The position numbers and the translations under genes were made by a program. DNA of 64,000 nucleotides from Paraburkholderia phenazinium (GTDB lineage Bacteria > Pseudomonadota > Gammaproteobacteria > Burkholderiales > Burkholderiaceae): NCBI RefSeq assembly GCF_900100735.1, contig NZ_FNCJ01000014.1, forward strand, positions 62,001 through 126,000, read 5' to 3'. This document shows positions 17,050-25,418 of this stretch, piece after piece. Positions within the stretch are counted from its first letter, which is position 1, and every line of letters starts with the position of its first letter. The notes below the pieces were generated by a model. That model worked only from the letters and a program-made list of their open reading frames with translations, made no database searches and had not been told where the DNA came from.

Positions 17050-18893
17050 GCGAGCCGCGTTATTCGATCGGCATCGACCTGGGCACGACTCATTGCGCTC
17101 TCTCGTATGTCGACCTCGCCGGCAGCGACGGCGAAAAGACCACGCTGGAAGTGCAGCCGATTACGCAGCTCACCGCACCGGCCACCATCGACAATCTGCC
17201 GCTGCTGCCGTCGTTCCTCTATCTGCCGCACGCAAGCGAACTCGCCCCGTTCGACCTCGGCTTGCCGTGGACCGGCGGGCGCGACTTCGCAGTCGGCGAA
17301 ATGGCGCGCAGCCGCGGTGCGGCCACGCCGATCCGGCTCGTGTCGAGCGCCAAGAGCTGGCTGTGCCACCCCGGTGTCGATCGTCGCGCGGCAATTCTGC
17401 CTAACGATGCGCCGCCCGAAGTGACGCGCGTCTCGCCGCTCGAAACCTCGACTCGCTACCTCACGCATCTGCGCGAGGCGTGGGACCATGCGCATCCTGA
17501 GGCGCCCTTCGGCGAGCAGGAAATCACCGTCACGATTCCCGCCTCGTTCGATCCGGCCGCGCGCGAGCTGACGGCTGAAGCCGCGCAGAGCGCTGGTTAC
17601 ACCGGCATGACGCTGCTGGAAGAACCGCAGGCCGCGCTGTATAGCTGGATCCAGAAGAGCAACGGCCAGTGGCGCAAGCAGGTGCGAGTGGGCGACATCA
17701 TCCTCGTCGTCGACGTGGGCGGCGGCACCACCGACCTGTCGCTGATCGCGGTCGTCGAGCGCGAGGGCAACCTCGAACTGCACCGCGTCGCCGTGGGCGA
17801 GCATATCCTGCTCGGCGGCGACAACATGGATCTGGCGCTCGCCCACGTGGTGGCCCGCAAGCTGGCCGCGCAAGGCACGCAAGCCGATCCGTGGCAACTG
17901 CGCGCGCTGACCTATGCATGCCGCGCCGCCAAGGAAACGCTGCTCACCGACGCCGCCGCCGATGCCGTGCCGCTCGTCGTCCCGAGCCGCGGCTCCAAGC
18001 TGATCGGCGGCTCGATCCGCACCGAACTCACGCGCGCCGAACTGACGCAGACCATCCTCGAAGGCTTCTTCCCGCAAGTGGACAGCGCTGCGCGTCCGGT
18101 GAGCCGCGCGCGGGTCGGCTTGACGCAACTGGGTCTGCCGTACGCCCAGGATGCGGCCGTGACGCGCCATCTGGCCGCCTTCCTCGGCCGTCAGGTGGGC
18201 GCGCTCGCCGAGCTCGAAGGCTTGCAAGGCACGCAGCCGGAAGGCGCGAGCTTCCTGCATCCCACCGCAGTACTGTTCAACGGCGGCGTATTCAAGTCGC
18301 CCTTGCTGGTCGAGCGCATCTTGCAGACGCTCAATGGCTGGCTCGCCGCGGAAGGCGCCGCGCCTGCGCGTCTGCTGGAAGGCGCGGATCTCGACCTCGC
18401 GGTGGCACGCGGCGCGGCCTACTACGGCTATGTGAAACGCGGCCAGGGCGTGCGGATTCGCGGCGGCCTTGCGCGCGCCTTCTATATCGCCGTCGAATCG
18501 TCCATGCCTGCCGTGCCCGGTCTCGAACCGCCGGTGCAGGCGCTGTGCGTGGCGCCGTTCGGCATGGAAGAAGGCACCGAGGCGGCACTGCCGGCCCAGG
18601 AGTTCGGCCTCGTGGTCGGCGAGCCGGTGCAATTCCGCTTCTTCGGTTCGTCGGTGCGGCGCCAGGATCAGGTCGGCACCTTGCTCGATTACTGGTCGCC
18701 TGAGGAATTGCAGGAACTGGAGGAAATCCAGGCCACCCTGCCGCCCGAAGGCCGCAGCCCCGGCGAGATCGTGCCGGTGAAGCTGCATGCGCGTGTCACC
18801 GAAGCCGGTACGCTGGAACTGGAAGCCATCCCGCGCGGCACCGGCGAGCGCTGGAAAGTCGAGTTCGACGTGCGCGGCAACGCCAACGCTTGA
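17046..18893 (+). CDS. Hsp70-like ATPase (short form)
   Basis: 615-aa actin/Hsp70-fold ATPase, not canonical DnaK. Phosphate-1 motif GIDLGTTHCALSYVD near residue 8, the connect/phosphate-2 motif VVDVGGGTTDLSL near 220, and an adenosine motif LFNGGVFKSPLLVERI near 420. The last ~150 residues are a short beta-rich region in place of a full substrate-binding domain and lid, with no EEVD or DnaK-type tail. It overlaps the DUF2760 gene by 4 bp and is followed directly by a second Hsp70-like gene. No dnaJ or grpE is nearby, so co-chaperones, if any, come from elsewhere. The role is inferred only as chaperone-like. Confidence 0.85.
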   Translation: MSEPRYSIGIDLGTTHCALSYVDLAGSDGEKTTLEVQPITQLTAPATIDNLPLLPSFLYLPHASELAPFDLGLPWTGGRDFAVGEMARSRGAATPIRLVSSAKSWLCHPGVDRRAAILPNDAPPEVTRVSPLETSTRYLTHLREAWDHAHPEAPFGEQEITVTIPASFDPAARELTAEAAQSAGYTGMTLLEEPQAALYSWIQKSNGQWRKQVRVGDIILVVDVGGGTTDLSLIAVVEREGNLELHRVAVGEHILLGGDNMDLALAHVVARKLAAQGTQADPWQLRALTYACRAAKETLLTDAAADAVPLVVPSRGSKLIGGSIRTELTRAELTQTILEGFFPQVDSAARPVSRARVGLTQLGLPYAQDAAVTRHLAAFLGRQVGALAELEGLQGTQPEGASFLHPTAVLFNGGVFKSPLLVERILQTLNGWLAAEGAAPARLLEGADLDLAVARGAAYYGYVKRGQGVRIRGGLARAFYIAVESSMPAVPGLEPPVQALCVAPFGMEEGTEAALPAQEFGLVVGEPVQFRFFGSSVRRQDQVGTLLDYWSPEELQELEEIQATLPPEGRSPGEIVPVKLHARVTEAGTLELEAIPRGTGERWKVEFDVRGNANA

Positions 18894-18898
18894 ACGCG

Positions 18899-21733
18899 AT
18901 GAAGCAGTACCTCGTCGGGATCGATCTTGGCACCAGCAACACGGTCGTCGCGTATGCCGAGGCGGGGTCGGAGGACATCCGCGTCTTCGAGATCGATCAG
19001 CTCGTCAGCCCCGGTGAGGTCGCCGCGCGGCCGCTCTTGCCCTCGGTGCGCTATCACGCGGCGCAGGGGGAACTGAGCGCGGGCGATCTGGCGTTGCCGT
19101 GGTCCTCGCCCGAGTCCCCGACTGGTTCCAGGCCGGAGCTCAGGTCCGCTCAGCAGCAGCTAGACGGTTCGCCCGCCGGCGAGCGGCCGGTTGTGATCGG
19201 CCGGCTCGCGCGCAGCCTCGGCGCTCAGGTGCCGGGCCGGCTAGTGGCGAGCGCCAAGAGCTGGCTCTCGCATGCCTCGGTGGATCGCACCGCGCCGATC
19301 CTGCCCTGGGGCGCGGGCGAGGACATCGACAAGGTGTCGCCGGTCACGGCTAGCGCCAGCTACCTGGCACATGTGCGCTCGGCGTGGAACCAGCGCTTCC
19401 CGCACGCGCCGCTCGAACAGCAGGACGTGGTGCTCACGGTGCCCGCCTCGTTCGACGACGGCGCTCGCGCGCTGACGCTCGAAGCGGCCCGCATGGCGAA
19501 GCTGCCCAAACTGCGGCTGCTGGAAGAGCCGCAAGCAGCCTTCTACGACTGGCTGTTTCAGCATCGCGGCTCGCTTGGCAGCGAACTCGCGAAGACGCGG
19601 CTCGTGCTGATCTGCGACGTCGGCGGCGGCACCACCGACTTCACCTTGATCAAGGTGCAGATGCAGGACGGTCAGCCGCAATTGACGCGCGTCGGCGTGG
19701 GCAACCATTTGATGCTCGGCGGCGACAACATGGACCTCGCCCTCGCGCATCTGGCCGAGAGCCGGCTGTCGACGCCGCAAGCGCGCCTGTCGGCGGCAAG
19801 CCTCTCGCAGCTCGTCGAGCGCTGCCGGGTGGCCAAAGAGCAACTGCTCGGCGCCAAGGCGCCTGACGCAGTGCCGATCACGCTGCTGGGCGCGGGCTCG
19901 AAGCTGATCGGCGGTGCGCGGACGACGGACATCACGCGTGAGGAAGTCGAGCAGATCATCGTCGACGGTTTTTTCCCGGCCGTTTCCGCCGATGCGCGGC
20001 CGGGCCGCCCGCGTGGCGCCATCGTCGAGTTTGGTCTGCCGTATGCGAGCGATCCGGCGATCACGCGGCACGTCGCCGCGTTTCTGAGCCGGCTGGCGGC
20101 GCAATCGCGCGATGCGCTCGGTTCGTCCGCTGCCGCTGACGACGATGCCCTGCCCGTGCCCGACACCCTGCTGCTCAACGGCGGCGTGTTTCGCGCCCGG
20201 GCGCTCAGCGAACGCCTCGCCAGCACACTGGGCGCTTGGCGCGGCACGCCTCTACATGTTCTGCACAACGACGATCCCGACGTCGCCGTGGCACGCGGCG
20301 CGGTGGCCTATGCGCTCGCGCGTGCCGGTCGCGCGCCGCGGATCGGCGGCGGTTCGCCACGCAGCTATTTCCTCGTGCTGGAAGAGGACGCGCAGACCCT
20401 GCGCGGCGTCTGCGTGCTGCCGCGCGGCACCGAAGAAGGCCGCGAGATTCATCTCGCGGACCGTACCTTCGCATTGCGGCTCGGGCAGCCGGTGCAATTT
20501 CATCTGGTGTCCTCTGTATCCGACACCCGCTGGCAAGCGGGCGAGCTAGCCGAGCTGGCTTTGGGCGAATTCGTGCGCCTGCCGCCCATCGCCACGGTCG
20601 TGGCGCCGCGCGAAGCCGGCCAGTCCACCGAAACGCCGGTGCAGCTCGCCGCCTCGCTCACCGAAGTGGGCACGCTGGAGGTGCACTGCATCGACGCCGC
20701 TCACGCTGGCGATGCCGCCCAACGCTGGCTGCTCGAATTCCAGTTGCGCCGCGGCGAGGCCAAGGTCACCGTATCCGGCGAAGCACCACATCCAGCGCTG
20801 CCCAAGGCGCTCGAACTGATCGATCGCAGCTTCGGTTCGCGCTCGCAGAAGGTCGACCCCAAAGAGGTCAAGCGCACCCGCGCCGAACTGGAGCAGATTC
20901 TCGGTCCGCGCGCGAACTGGAATAGCGCGTTGCTGCGCGAACTGTTCAACGCGCTGTGGGAACGCGCCAAGCGGCGCCGCCGTTCGGCGGACCACGAGCG
21001 CCTCTGGCTCAACCTCGCCGGTTACTGCGTGCGCCCAGGCTTCGGTTATCCGCTCGATGAATGGCGCGTCGAGCAACTGTGGACGCTCTTCGACGACGGC
21101 ATTCAGTACATCAACGACAGCCAGGTCTGGTCGGAATGGTGGACGCTATGGCGGCGCGCGGCGGGCGGCCTGGGCGAACGCGAGCAGCTCGATGTGCTCG
21201 ACGCGGTGGCCTTCATGCAGTCCGCCGCCGCCTCGCGCAGCAAGCTGCCGTTCGATCCCGCGAAATCAGGCTATGCCGACATGGTGCGCCTTGAAGCGTC
21301 GCTCGAACGCGTGCCGGCCGAGCGCAAGGTCGAACTCGGCGAGCGGCTGATCGAGCGGCTCAGGAAGCCTGCCGAGAACCACCAGGGCTGGTGGGCGGTG
21401 GGACGCATCGGTGCGCGCCGGCCCTTCTATGGCAGCGCACACAGCGTGGTGCCGCCCGAGGTGGCGACGCAGTGGCTCGAGACGATTCTGGCGCTCGACT
21501 GGAAGAAGGTCGAGCCGGCCGCGTTTGCCGCCGTGCAGATTGCGCGAATGGCCGGTGACCGCTCGCGCGACCTCGCCGAGGAGGTGCGCGCGAGCGTCGT
21601 CAAGCGGCTGGAATCCGCGCATGCGCCGGCCAACTGGATCAGGATGGTCCGCGAGGCCGTCGAACTGGACGAGGCCGACGAGGGCCGCGTATTCGGCGAA
21701 TCGCTGCCGCCGGGGCTCAAGCTAATCGGTTGA
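18899..21733 (+). CDS. Large Hsp70-like protein with DUF3731-type C-terminus
   Basis: 944-aa protein. N-terminal Hsp70/actin ATPase (about 1-480: GIDLGTSNTVVAYAE, LICDVGGGTTDFTLI, LLNGGVFRARALSERL), a short beta region, then a helical C-terminal region of about 330 residues from EAPHPALPKALELIDRSFGS on (DUF3731-like), rich in WERAKRRRRSADHERLWLNL-type segments. The ATG at 18899 lies 5 bp after the previous stop; an in-frame TTG at 18890 would overlap it, and neither has a clear ribosome site, so coupling is likely. It shares the ATPase fold with its neighbour (paralogues) but has insertions, such as the Ser/Pro/Glu-rich loop near 65-95. Function unknown. Confidence 0.85.
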   Translation: MKQYLVGIDLGTSNTVVAYAEAGSEDIRVFEIDQLVSPGEVAARPLLPSVRYHAAQGELSAGDLALPWSSPESPTGSRPELRSAQQQLDGSPAGERPVVIGRLARSLGAQVPGRLVASAKSWLSHASVDRTAPILPWGAGEDIDKVSPVTASASYLAHVRSAWNQRFPHAPLEQQDVVLTVPASFDDGARALTLEAARMAKLPKLRLLEEPQAAFYDWLFQHRGSLGSELAKTRLVLICDVGGGTTDFTLIKVQMQDGQPQLTRVGVGNHLMLGGDNMDLALAHLAESRLSTPQARLSAASLSQLVERCRVAKEQLLGAKAPDAVPITLLGAGSKLIGGARTTDITREEVEQIIVDGFFPAVSADARPGRPRGAIVEFGLPYASDPAITRHVAAFLSRLAAQSRDALGSSAAADDDALPVPDTLLLNGGVFRARALSERLASTLGAWRGTPLHVLHNDDPDVAVARGAVAYALARAGRAPRIGGGSPRSYFLVLEEDAQTLRGVCVLPRGTEEGREIHLADRTFALRLGQPVQFHLVSSVSDTRWQAGELAELALGEFVRLPPIATVVAPREAGQSTETPVQLAASLTEVGTLEVHCIDAAHAGDAAQRWLLEFQLRRGEAKVTVSGEAPHPALPKALELIDRSFGSRSQKVDPKEVKRTRAELEQILGPRANWNSALLRELFNALWERAKRRRRSADHERLWLNLAGYCVRPGFGYPLDEWRVEQLWTLFDDGIQYINDSQVWSEWWTLWRRAAGGLGEREQLDVLDAVAFMQSAAASRSKLPFDPAKSGYADMVRLEASLERVPAERKVELGERLIERLRKPAENHQGWWAVGRIGARRPFYGSAHSVVPPEVATQWLETILALDWKKVEPAAFAAVQIARMAGDRSRDLAEEVRASVVKRLESAHAPANWIRMVREAVELDEADEGRVFGESLPPGLKLIG

Positions 21734-21748
21734 GCGTTGGTGCAGCGT

Positions 21749-21776
21749 GGCTTGAGCGTCGGTTGAACATCAAGCC
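21749..21776. terminator. Stem-loop between convergent genes
   Basis: Perfect 7-bp arms GGCTTGA / TCAAGCC with a 14-nt loop in the 64-bp gap between the Hsp70-like gene (plus) and the chemoreceptor (minus). Possible weak bidirectional terminator; no T-run. Confidence 0.4.
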
Positions 21777-21797
21777 GCCCGATACGTGCCCGCTTGA

Positions 21798-23387
21798 TCA
21801 GGCGTGAAACCCGCTCGCCCCATCGAGCTTGAAAAACGCAATCGCCTCATTCAACTGGTGCCCCTGTCCCTCCAGCGATTTCGACGCCGCAGCCGCCTGC
21901 TCGACCAGGGCCGCGTTCTGCTGCGTCACCGAGTCCATCTGCGCGATCGCCTGATTGACCAGCTCGATCCCGCGGCTCTGCTCCGTCGACGCGGCCGCAA
22001 TCTCGCCCATGATGTCGGTGACGCGCGCCACCGCCTGGGTGACCTCCGACATCGTCTTGCCCGCTTCGGTAGCACGCTCCGAGCCGCCCTGAATCTTCGC
22101 CACCGATTCGCCGATCAGGTCCTTGATCTCCTTGGCCGCACTCGACGAACGTTGCGCGAGACTGCGCACTTCGCTCGCCACCACCGCGAAGCCGCGTCCC
22201 TGCTCGCCCGCGCGAGCGGCTTCGACCGCGGCGTTGAGTGCGAGGATGTTGGTCTGGAACGCAATGCCTTCGATGATGCTGGTGATATCCGCAATCTTGG
22301 TCGAGCTGGTGCTGATCTCGCCCATGGTCTGCACGACCTGGCTCACCACGTGATTGCCCTTCACAGCCACGTCCGAAGCATTCGCCGACAGCACGCTCGC
22401 CTGCTGCGAGTTTTCGGCGTTCTGCTTGACCGTCGAGGTGAGCTCTTCCATGCTCGAAGCGGTTTCCTGCAATGACGAGGCTTGCTGTTCGGTGCGCGAA
22501 GACAGGTCGAGATTGCCCGAGGCGATCTGGCTGGAGCCTGTGGCGATGCTGTCCGCCGCTGTCCGCACGCGCCCGATCAGCTCGACGAGACTCGCCTGCA
22601 TGCGGCCCATCGACGACAGCACGCTGCCCTCAGGGGCCTGCGCGGCGCCCGTGACGGCACGCAGGTCGCCGCCAGCGACGCGCTGCGCGAGCTCGCTAAG
22701 CACGCCCGGCTCGGCGCCCAGCGAGCGGATCAGGCCGCGGGCGATCAGCAATCCCAGCAGCAACGAAAGCCCAATCGCCACGACACAGGTGCCGATCAGG
22801 ATGGCGCGCTGCAGCGCGTATTGTTCGGCGGCAGCTTCGACCATTTGCTCCGCACGGGTGCGAGCGTAGGCCTGGTAGGTGTCAGTGGCCTTGATCAATG
22901 CGGCAAGCAGCGGCCGGCAATCGCTATCGATCTTCGCCACGGCTTCGTCGCGCTTGTTGGCAACGGCCAGCGCGACGATGGCCTGCGCCACCGGCGTGTA
23001 GTCGCCCTCGATCCGGTTGATCTCCTTCACCATGTCGCGCCCCTGCTCGCTGACGTCGCTGCCCGACGCGAGCAACTGGTTGAGTTTCGCGAGGTTGGTC
23101 TGGACATCTTGCTGCGCCTGCGCCTCGGCATCCTTCTCCGCCTGGAAGTCGTCCGGCCGCGTCACCAGCGCCATGTTGCGGGCGGCGATCGCACGCCGGT
23201 CGACCGCGGTTCTCACCTGCTGGGTCATGTTGGCTCGCGCGTCGATCCCGGACACATAACCGGAGAAACGCGCATTGGCGTCGCTCAGCGCCTTCACCGA
23301 CATCCCCGCCACCACCATCACCACTATTGTCAGTGTCCCAAAAGCGCTGTACAGCTTGGCTTTTACGGACATAGTTTTAATGTTCAT
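21798..23387 (-). CDS. Methyl-accepting chemotaxis protein
   Basis: 529-aa transmembrane chemoreceptor. TM1 at about 12-32, a periplasmic four-helix-type sensor region to about 190, TM2 at about 192-215, a HAMP linker, then the signalling domain. The hairpin tip EGIAFQTNILALNAAVEAAR with GEQGRGFAVVASEVR contacts CheA/CheW. No C-terminal NWETF-type pentapeptide is present. GGAG precedes the ATG at 23387. A sigma28-type promoter candidate lies about 110 bp upstream, suggesting coexpression with late flagellar genes. The ligand is unknown. Confidence 0.93.
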   Translation of the reverse strand: MNIKTMSVKAKLYSAFGTLTIVVMVVAGMSVKALSDANARFSGYVSGIDARANMTQQVRTAVDRRAIAARNMALVTRPDDFQAEKDAEAQAQQDVQTNLAKLNQLLASGSDVSEQGRDMVKEINRIEGDYTPVAQAIVALAVANKRDEAVAKIDSDCRPLLAALIKATDTYQAYARTRAEQMVEAAAEQYALQRAILIGTCVVAIGLSLLLGLLIARGLIRSLGAEPGVLSELAQRVAGGDLRAVTGAAQAPEGSVLSSMGRMQASLVELIGRVRTAADSIATGSSQIASGNLDLSSRTEQQASSLQETASSMEELTSTVKQNAENSQQASVLSANASDVAVKGNHVVSQVVQTMGEISTSSTKIADITSIIEGIAFQTNILALNAAVEAARAGEQGRGFAVVASEVRSLAQRSSSAAKEIKDLIGESVAKIQGGSERATEAGKTMSEVTQAVARVTDIMGEIAAASTEQSRGIELVNQAIAQMDSVTQQNAALVEQAAAASKSLEGQGHQLNEAIAFFKLDGASGFHA

Positions 23388-23824
23388 CGCTTTCCGCTCC
23401 CTTCGCTCGAGTCGAGAAAAATAGTTCGTTGTTTGTCACCTCTCTCTCATCTTCCGACGGCCCAGGTCGGCTGTGGCATGGCTCGCCATCTATCCGCTTT
23501 AACGGCAGGGGTGCGACTTTCATTAGTTACGCAAAGGTTTGCGCGTCATTTATTTTTTGTGATCTGCCTATTTGATCTGGATTTAACATTTCGACAGACA
23601 AATAATCCACCGCAGATCCAGGGTTTCCCCGGTCTGTCAAGCTGGCTGGGCGTCTTCGCGAGTCGGTCGGATTTACCTTTTGACCCCGGCAAACTGAATC
23701 AATGTCTTTTCACTGACACAGTCATTTAACAATTCTTATAGAAATTACCGGCGGTAAGTAGAAGTAATGAAATCCGTCAATATTTTTTTATTTATCTGAT
23801 GATTTCCGCCTAAGCGGGCAAACC
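23388..23824. other. 437-bp gap between chemoreceptor and AraC gene
   Basis: No supported gene. The left part holds the chemoreceptor leader and its sigma28-like promoter. The right third (about 23700-23820) is strongly AT-rich and lies downstream of the AraC-type gene; I see no clear stem plus T-run terminator in it. Confidence 0.5.
23499..23525 (-). promoter_or_regulatory. Predicted sigma28 (FliA) promoter for the chemoreceptor
   Basis: On the minus strand: TAAT (23525-23522), 15-bp spacer, GCCGTTAA (23506-23499). The FliA consensus is TAAA-N15-GCCGATAA, so the spacing is exact with one mismatch in each element. Transcription would begin near 23490, about 100 nt before the ATG. Confidence 0.55.
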
Positions 23825-24775
23825 CTATTCTCCAAACCCCACCCCGTTGCGGCGCCTTAACTGCGCCACATCGCGAAGTGGCGGCGCCCCGAACAGCCGG
23901 CTATATTCGCGGCTGAACTGGGAAGGGCTGTCATACCCGACCCTGGTCGCCACCGAGCCGACATCCCCGTTGTGTCCGAGTAACAATCTGCGCGCCTCGT
24001 GCAGCCGTAGTTGCTTCTGATACTGCAGCGGACTCAGCGTCGTGACGTGCTTGAAGTGATGATGGAGCGACGACACGCTCATGTTTACCTCCTGCGCCAG
24101 CATCTCTACCCGCAACAGCTCGGTGTAGTGATTCTGGATCCACTCGATCGCCCGCGCGATCCGGTACGTCTGGCTCCCGTTCACGGCGATGTGCCGCAAG
24201 CGTTTGCCCTGCCCGCTTGTCATCAGCCGGTAGAGCAATTCCTTCTCGATGAGCGGCGCGAGAACAGGGATGTCACCCGGAGTATCGAGCAATCGCACGA
24301 GCCGCAGCGCTGCGTCGAAAACCGGCGCCGACAGCGAGCCCACAGCGATGCCTTCACCCGCCGACACGGCACCCGGTTCCGGCAAATGCAGTTGCGTTGC
24401 CATTTCGACAATGCGCTGTGGATCAAGCGTGAGCTTCACGCATAGATAAGGCGCGTCGGACGATGCCCGCGTCACCTGCGAGGTCATCGGCAAGTCGACC
24501 GACGTCACGAGGCAATGCAGATGATCGTAGTCGTAAGCCTGCCCCGCAACCACGACCCGCTTGGCGCCTTGCGCCGCGAACACGAACGCGGAGCTGGTCA
24601 CGCCGCAGCCGAGATCGGCGGGCGCCGAGTATCGGTAGAACGTCAGCGAGGCAATCGCCGTCTGATGTGCGCCGTCCACTGGCGCGAAGCGGCTGACGAG
24701 CGCGGCGAGTTCGCGGCGTGCCGTTTCGCGGGACGCCGCAGGATCGAGCCATGAGGAATTCTGTTTCATGCGCAT
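23825..24775 (-). CDS. AraC-family transcriptional regulator
   Basis: 316-aa regulator. The N-terminal AraC_N-type effector domain (about 30-180, ending in LLYRLMTSGQGKRLRHIAV) precedes a double helix-turn-helix at about 205-305 (VEMLAQEVNMSVSSLHHHFK and GSVATRVGYDSPSQFSREYS). The ATG at 24775 has a good GGAG; an in-frame ATG at 24769 is an alternative. It lies divergently beside a two-subunit molybdenum hydroxylase with 179 bp between the starts, so it probably controls those genes, perhaps with an aldehyde or N-heterocycle as signal (inference). Confidence 0.9.
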   Translation of the reverse strand: MRMKQNSSWLDPAASRETARRELAALVSRFAPVDGAHQTAIASLTFYRYSAPADLGCGVTSSAFVFAAQGAKRVVVAGQAYDYDHLHCLVTSVDLPMTSQVTRASSDAPYLCVKLTLDPQRIVEMATQLHLPEPGAVSAGEGIAVGSLSAPVFDAALRLVRLLDTPGDIPVLAPLIEKELLYRLMTSGQGKRLRHIAVNGSQTYRIARAIEWIQNHYTELLRVEMLAQEVNMSVSSLHHHFKHVTTLSPLQYQKQLRLHEARRLLLGHNGDVGSVATRVGYDSPSQFSREYSRLFGAPPLRDVAQLRRRNGVGFGE

Positions 24776-24954
24776 TGAACTCCGTTGATGGAATCGAGCA
24801 TACCCATCTGCCAACGGGCTGCCACCGCGGGCGCGTTCGATTTGCAGCATTGTTCAATATTTTTGCAGGATTGTGTAAGCGCAACGACCGGCGCTCGGTC
24901 ACACTGCCGCGTACACCCGGCGCCAAGTTCGGGATTTCCTCACGGAGAGGTTCC
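24776..24954. promoter_or_regulatory. Divergent control region, araC-type gene / iorA-like gene
   Basis: 179-bp gap between divergent starts, AT-rich around 24840-24880. It must contain both promoters. GGAG stands before the iorA-like ATG. No clean AraC-type direct repeat was found by eye. Confidence 0.45.
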
Positions 24955-25416
24955 ATGTCTACATCGTTTGTCCTCAACGGCAAGAACGTTACGGTCGATG
25001 CCGATCCCACTACCCCGCTCCTTTGGGCGATCCGCGAGAACGCGGGCCTGCACGGCACGAAGTTCGGCTGCGGCATGGCGCAATGTGGCGCCTGCACGGT
25101 TCATCTGGAAGGCGAAGCCACCCGTTCGTGCGTGCTGCCGCTCGCCGCCGTCGCGGGCAAACGCATCACGACCATCGAAGGCATCGAAAGCCGGCCCGCC
25201 AAAGCCATTCAGGCCGCATGGGTCAAGTTGCAGGTCCCGCAGTGCGGCTACTGTCAGTCTGGACAGATCATGTCCGCGACCGCCCTGCTCGAACAGAATC
25301 CCACCCCCACCGACGCCGATATCGACACCGCGATGAACGGCAATCTCTGCCGCTGTGCGACCTATCTCCGCATTCGCGCGGCCATCCACGAAGCTGCTGC
25401 CACCCTGAAGGCCTGA
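24955..25416 (+). CDS. [2Fe-2S] small subunit of molybdenum hydroxylase (IorA-like)
   Basis: 153-aa electron-transfer subunit of a xanthine-oxidase-family enzyme. Plant-type ferredoxin cluster ligands C39, C44, C47 and C59 (FGCGMAQCGACTVH) and the second-cluster ligands C97, C100, C132 and C134 (CGYCQSGQ, LCRCATY). The size and two-cluster layout match IorA of isoquinoline 1-oxidoreductase and related aldehyde dehydrogenases. It is followed 2 bp later by the molybdopterin subunit gene. No FAD subunit gene is present, which fits the two-subunit class that passes electrons to a cytochrome or other acceptor. Confidence 0.93.
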   Translation: MSTSFVLNGKNVTVDADPTTPLLWAIRENAGLHGTKFGCGMAQCGACTVHLEGEATRSCVLPLAAVAGKRITTIEGIESRPAKAIQAAWVKLQVPQCGYCQSGQIMSATALLEQNPTPTDADIDTAMNGNLCRCATYLRIRAAIHEAAATLKA

Positions 25417-25418
25417 CC

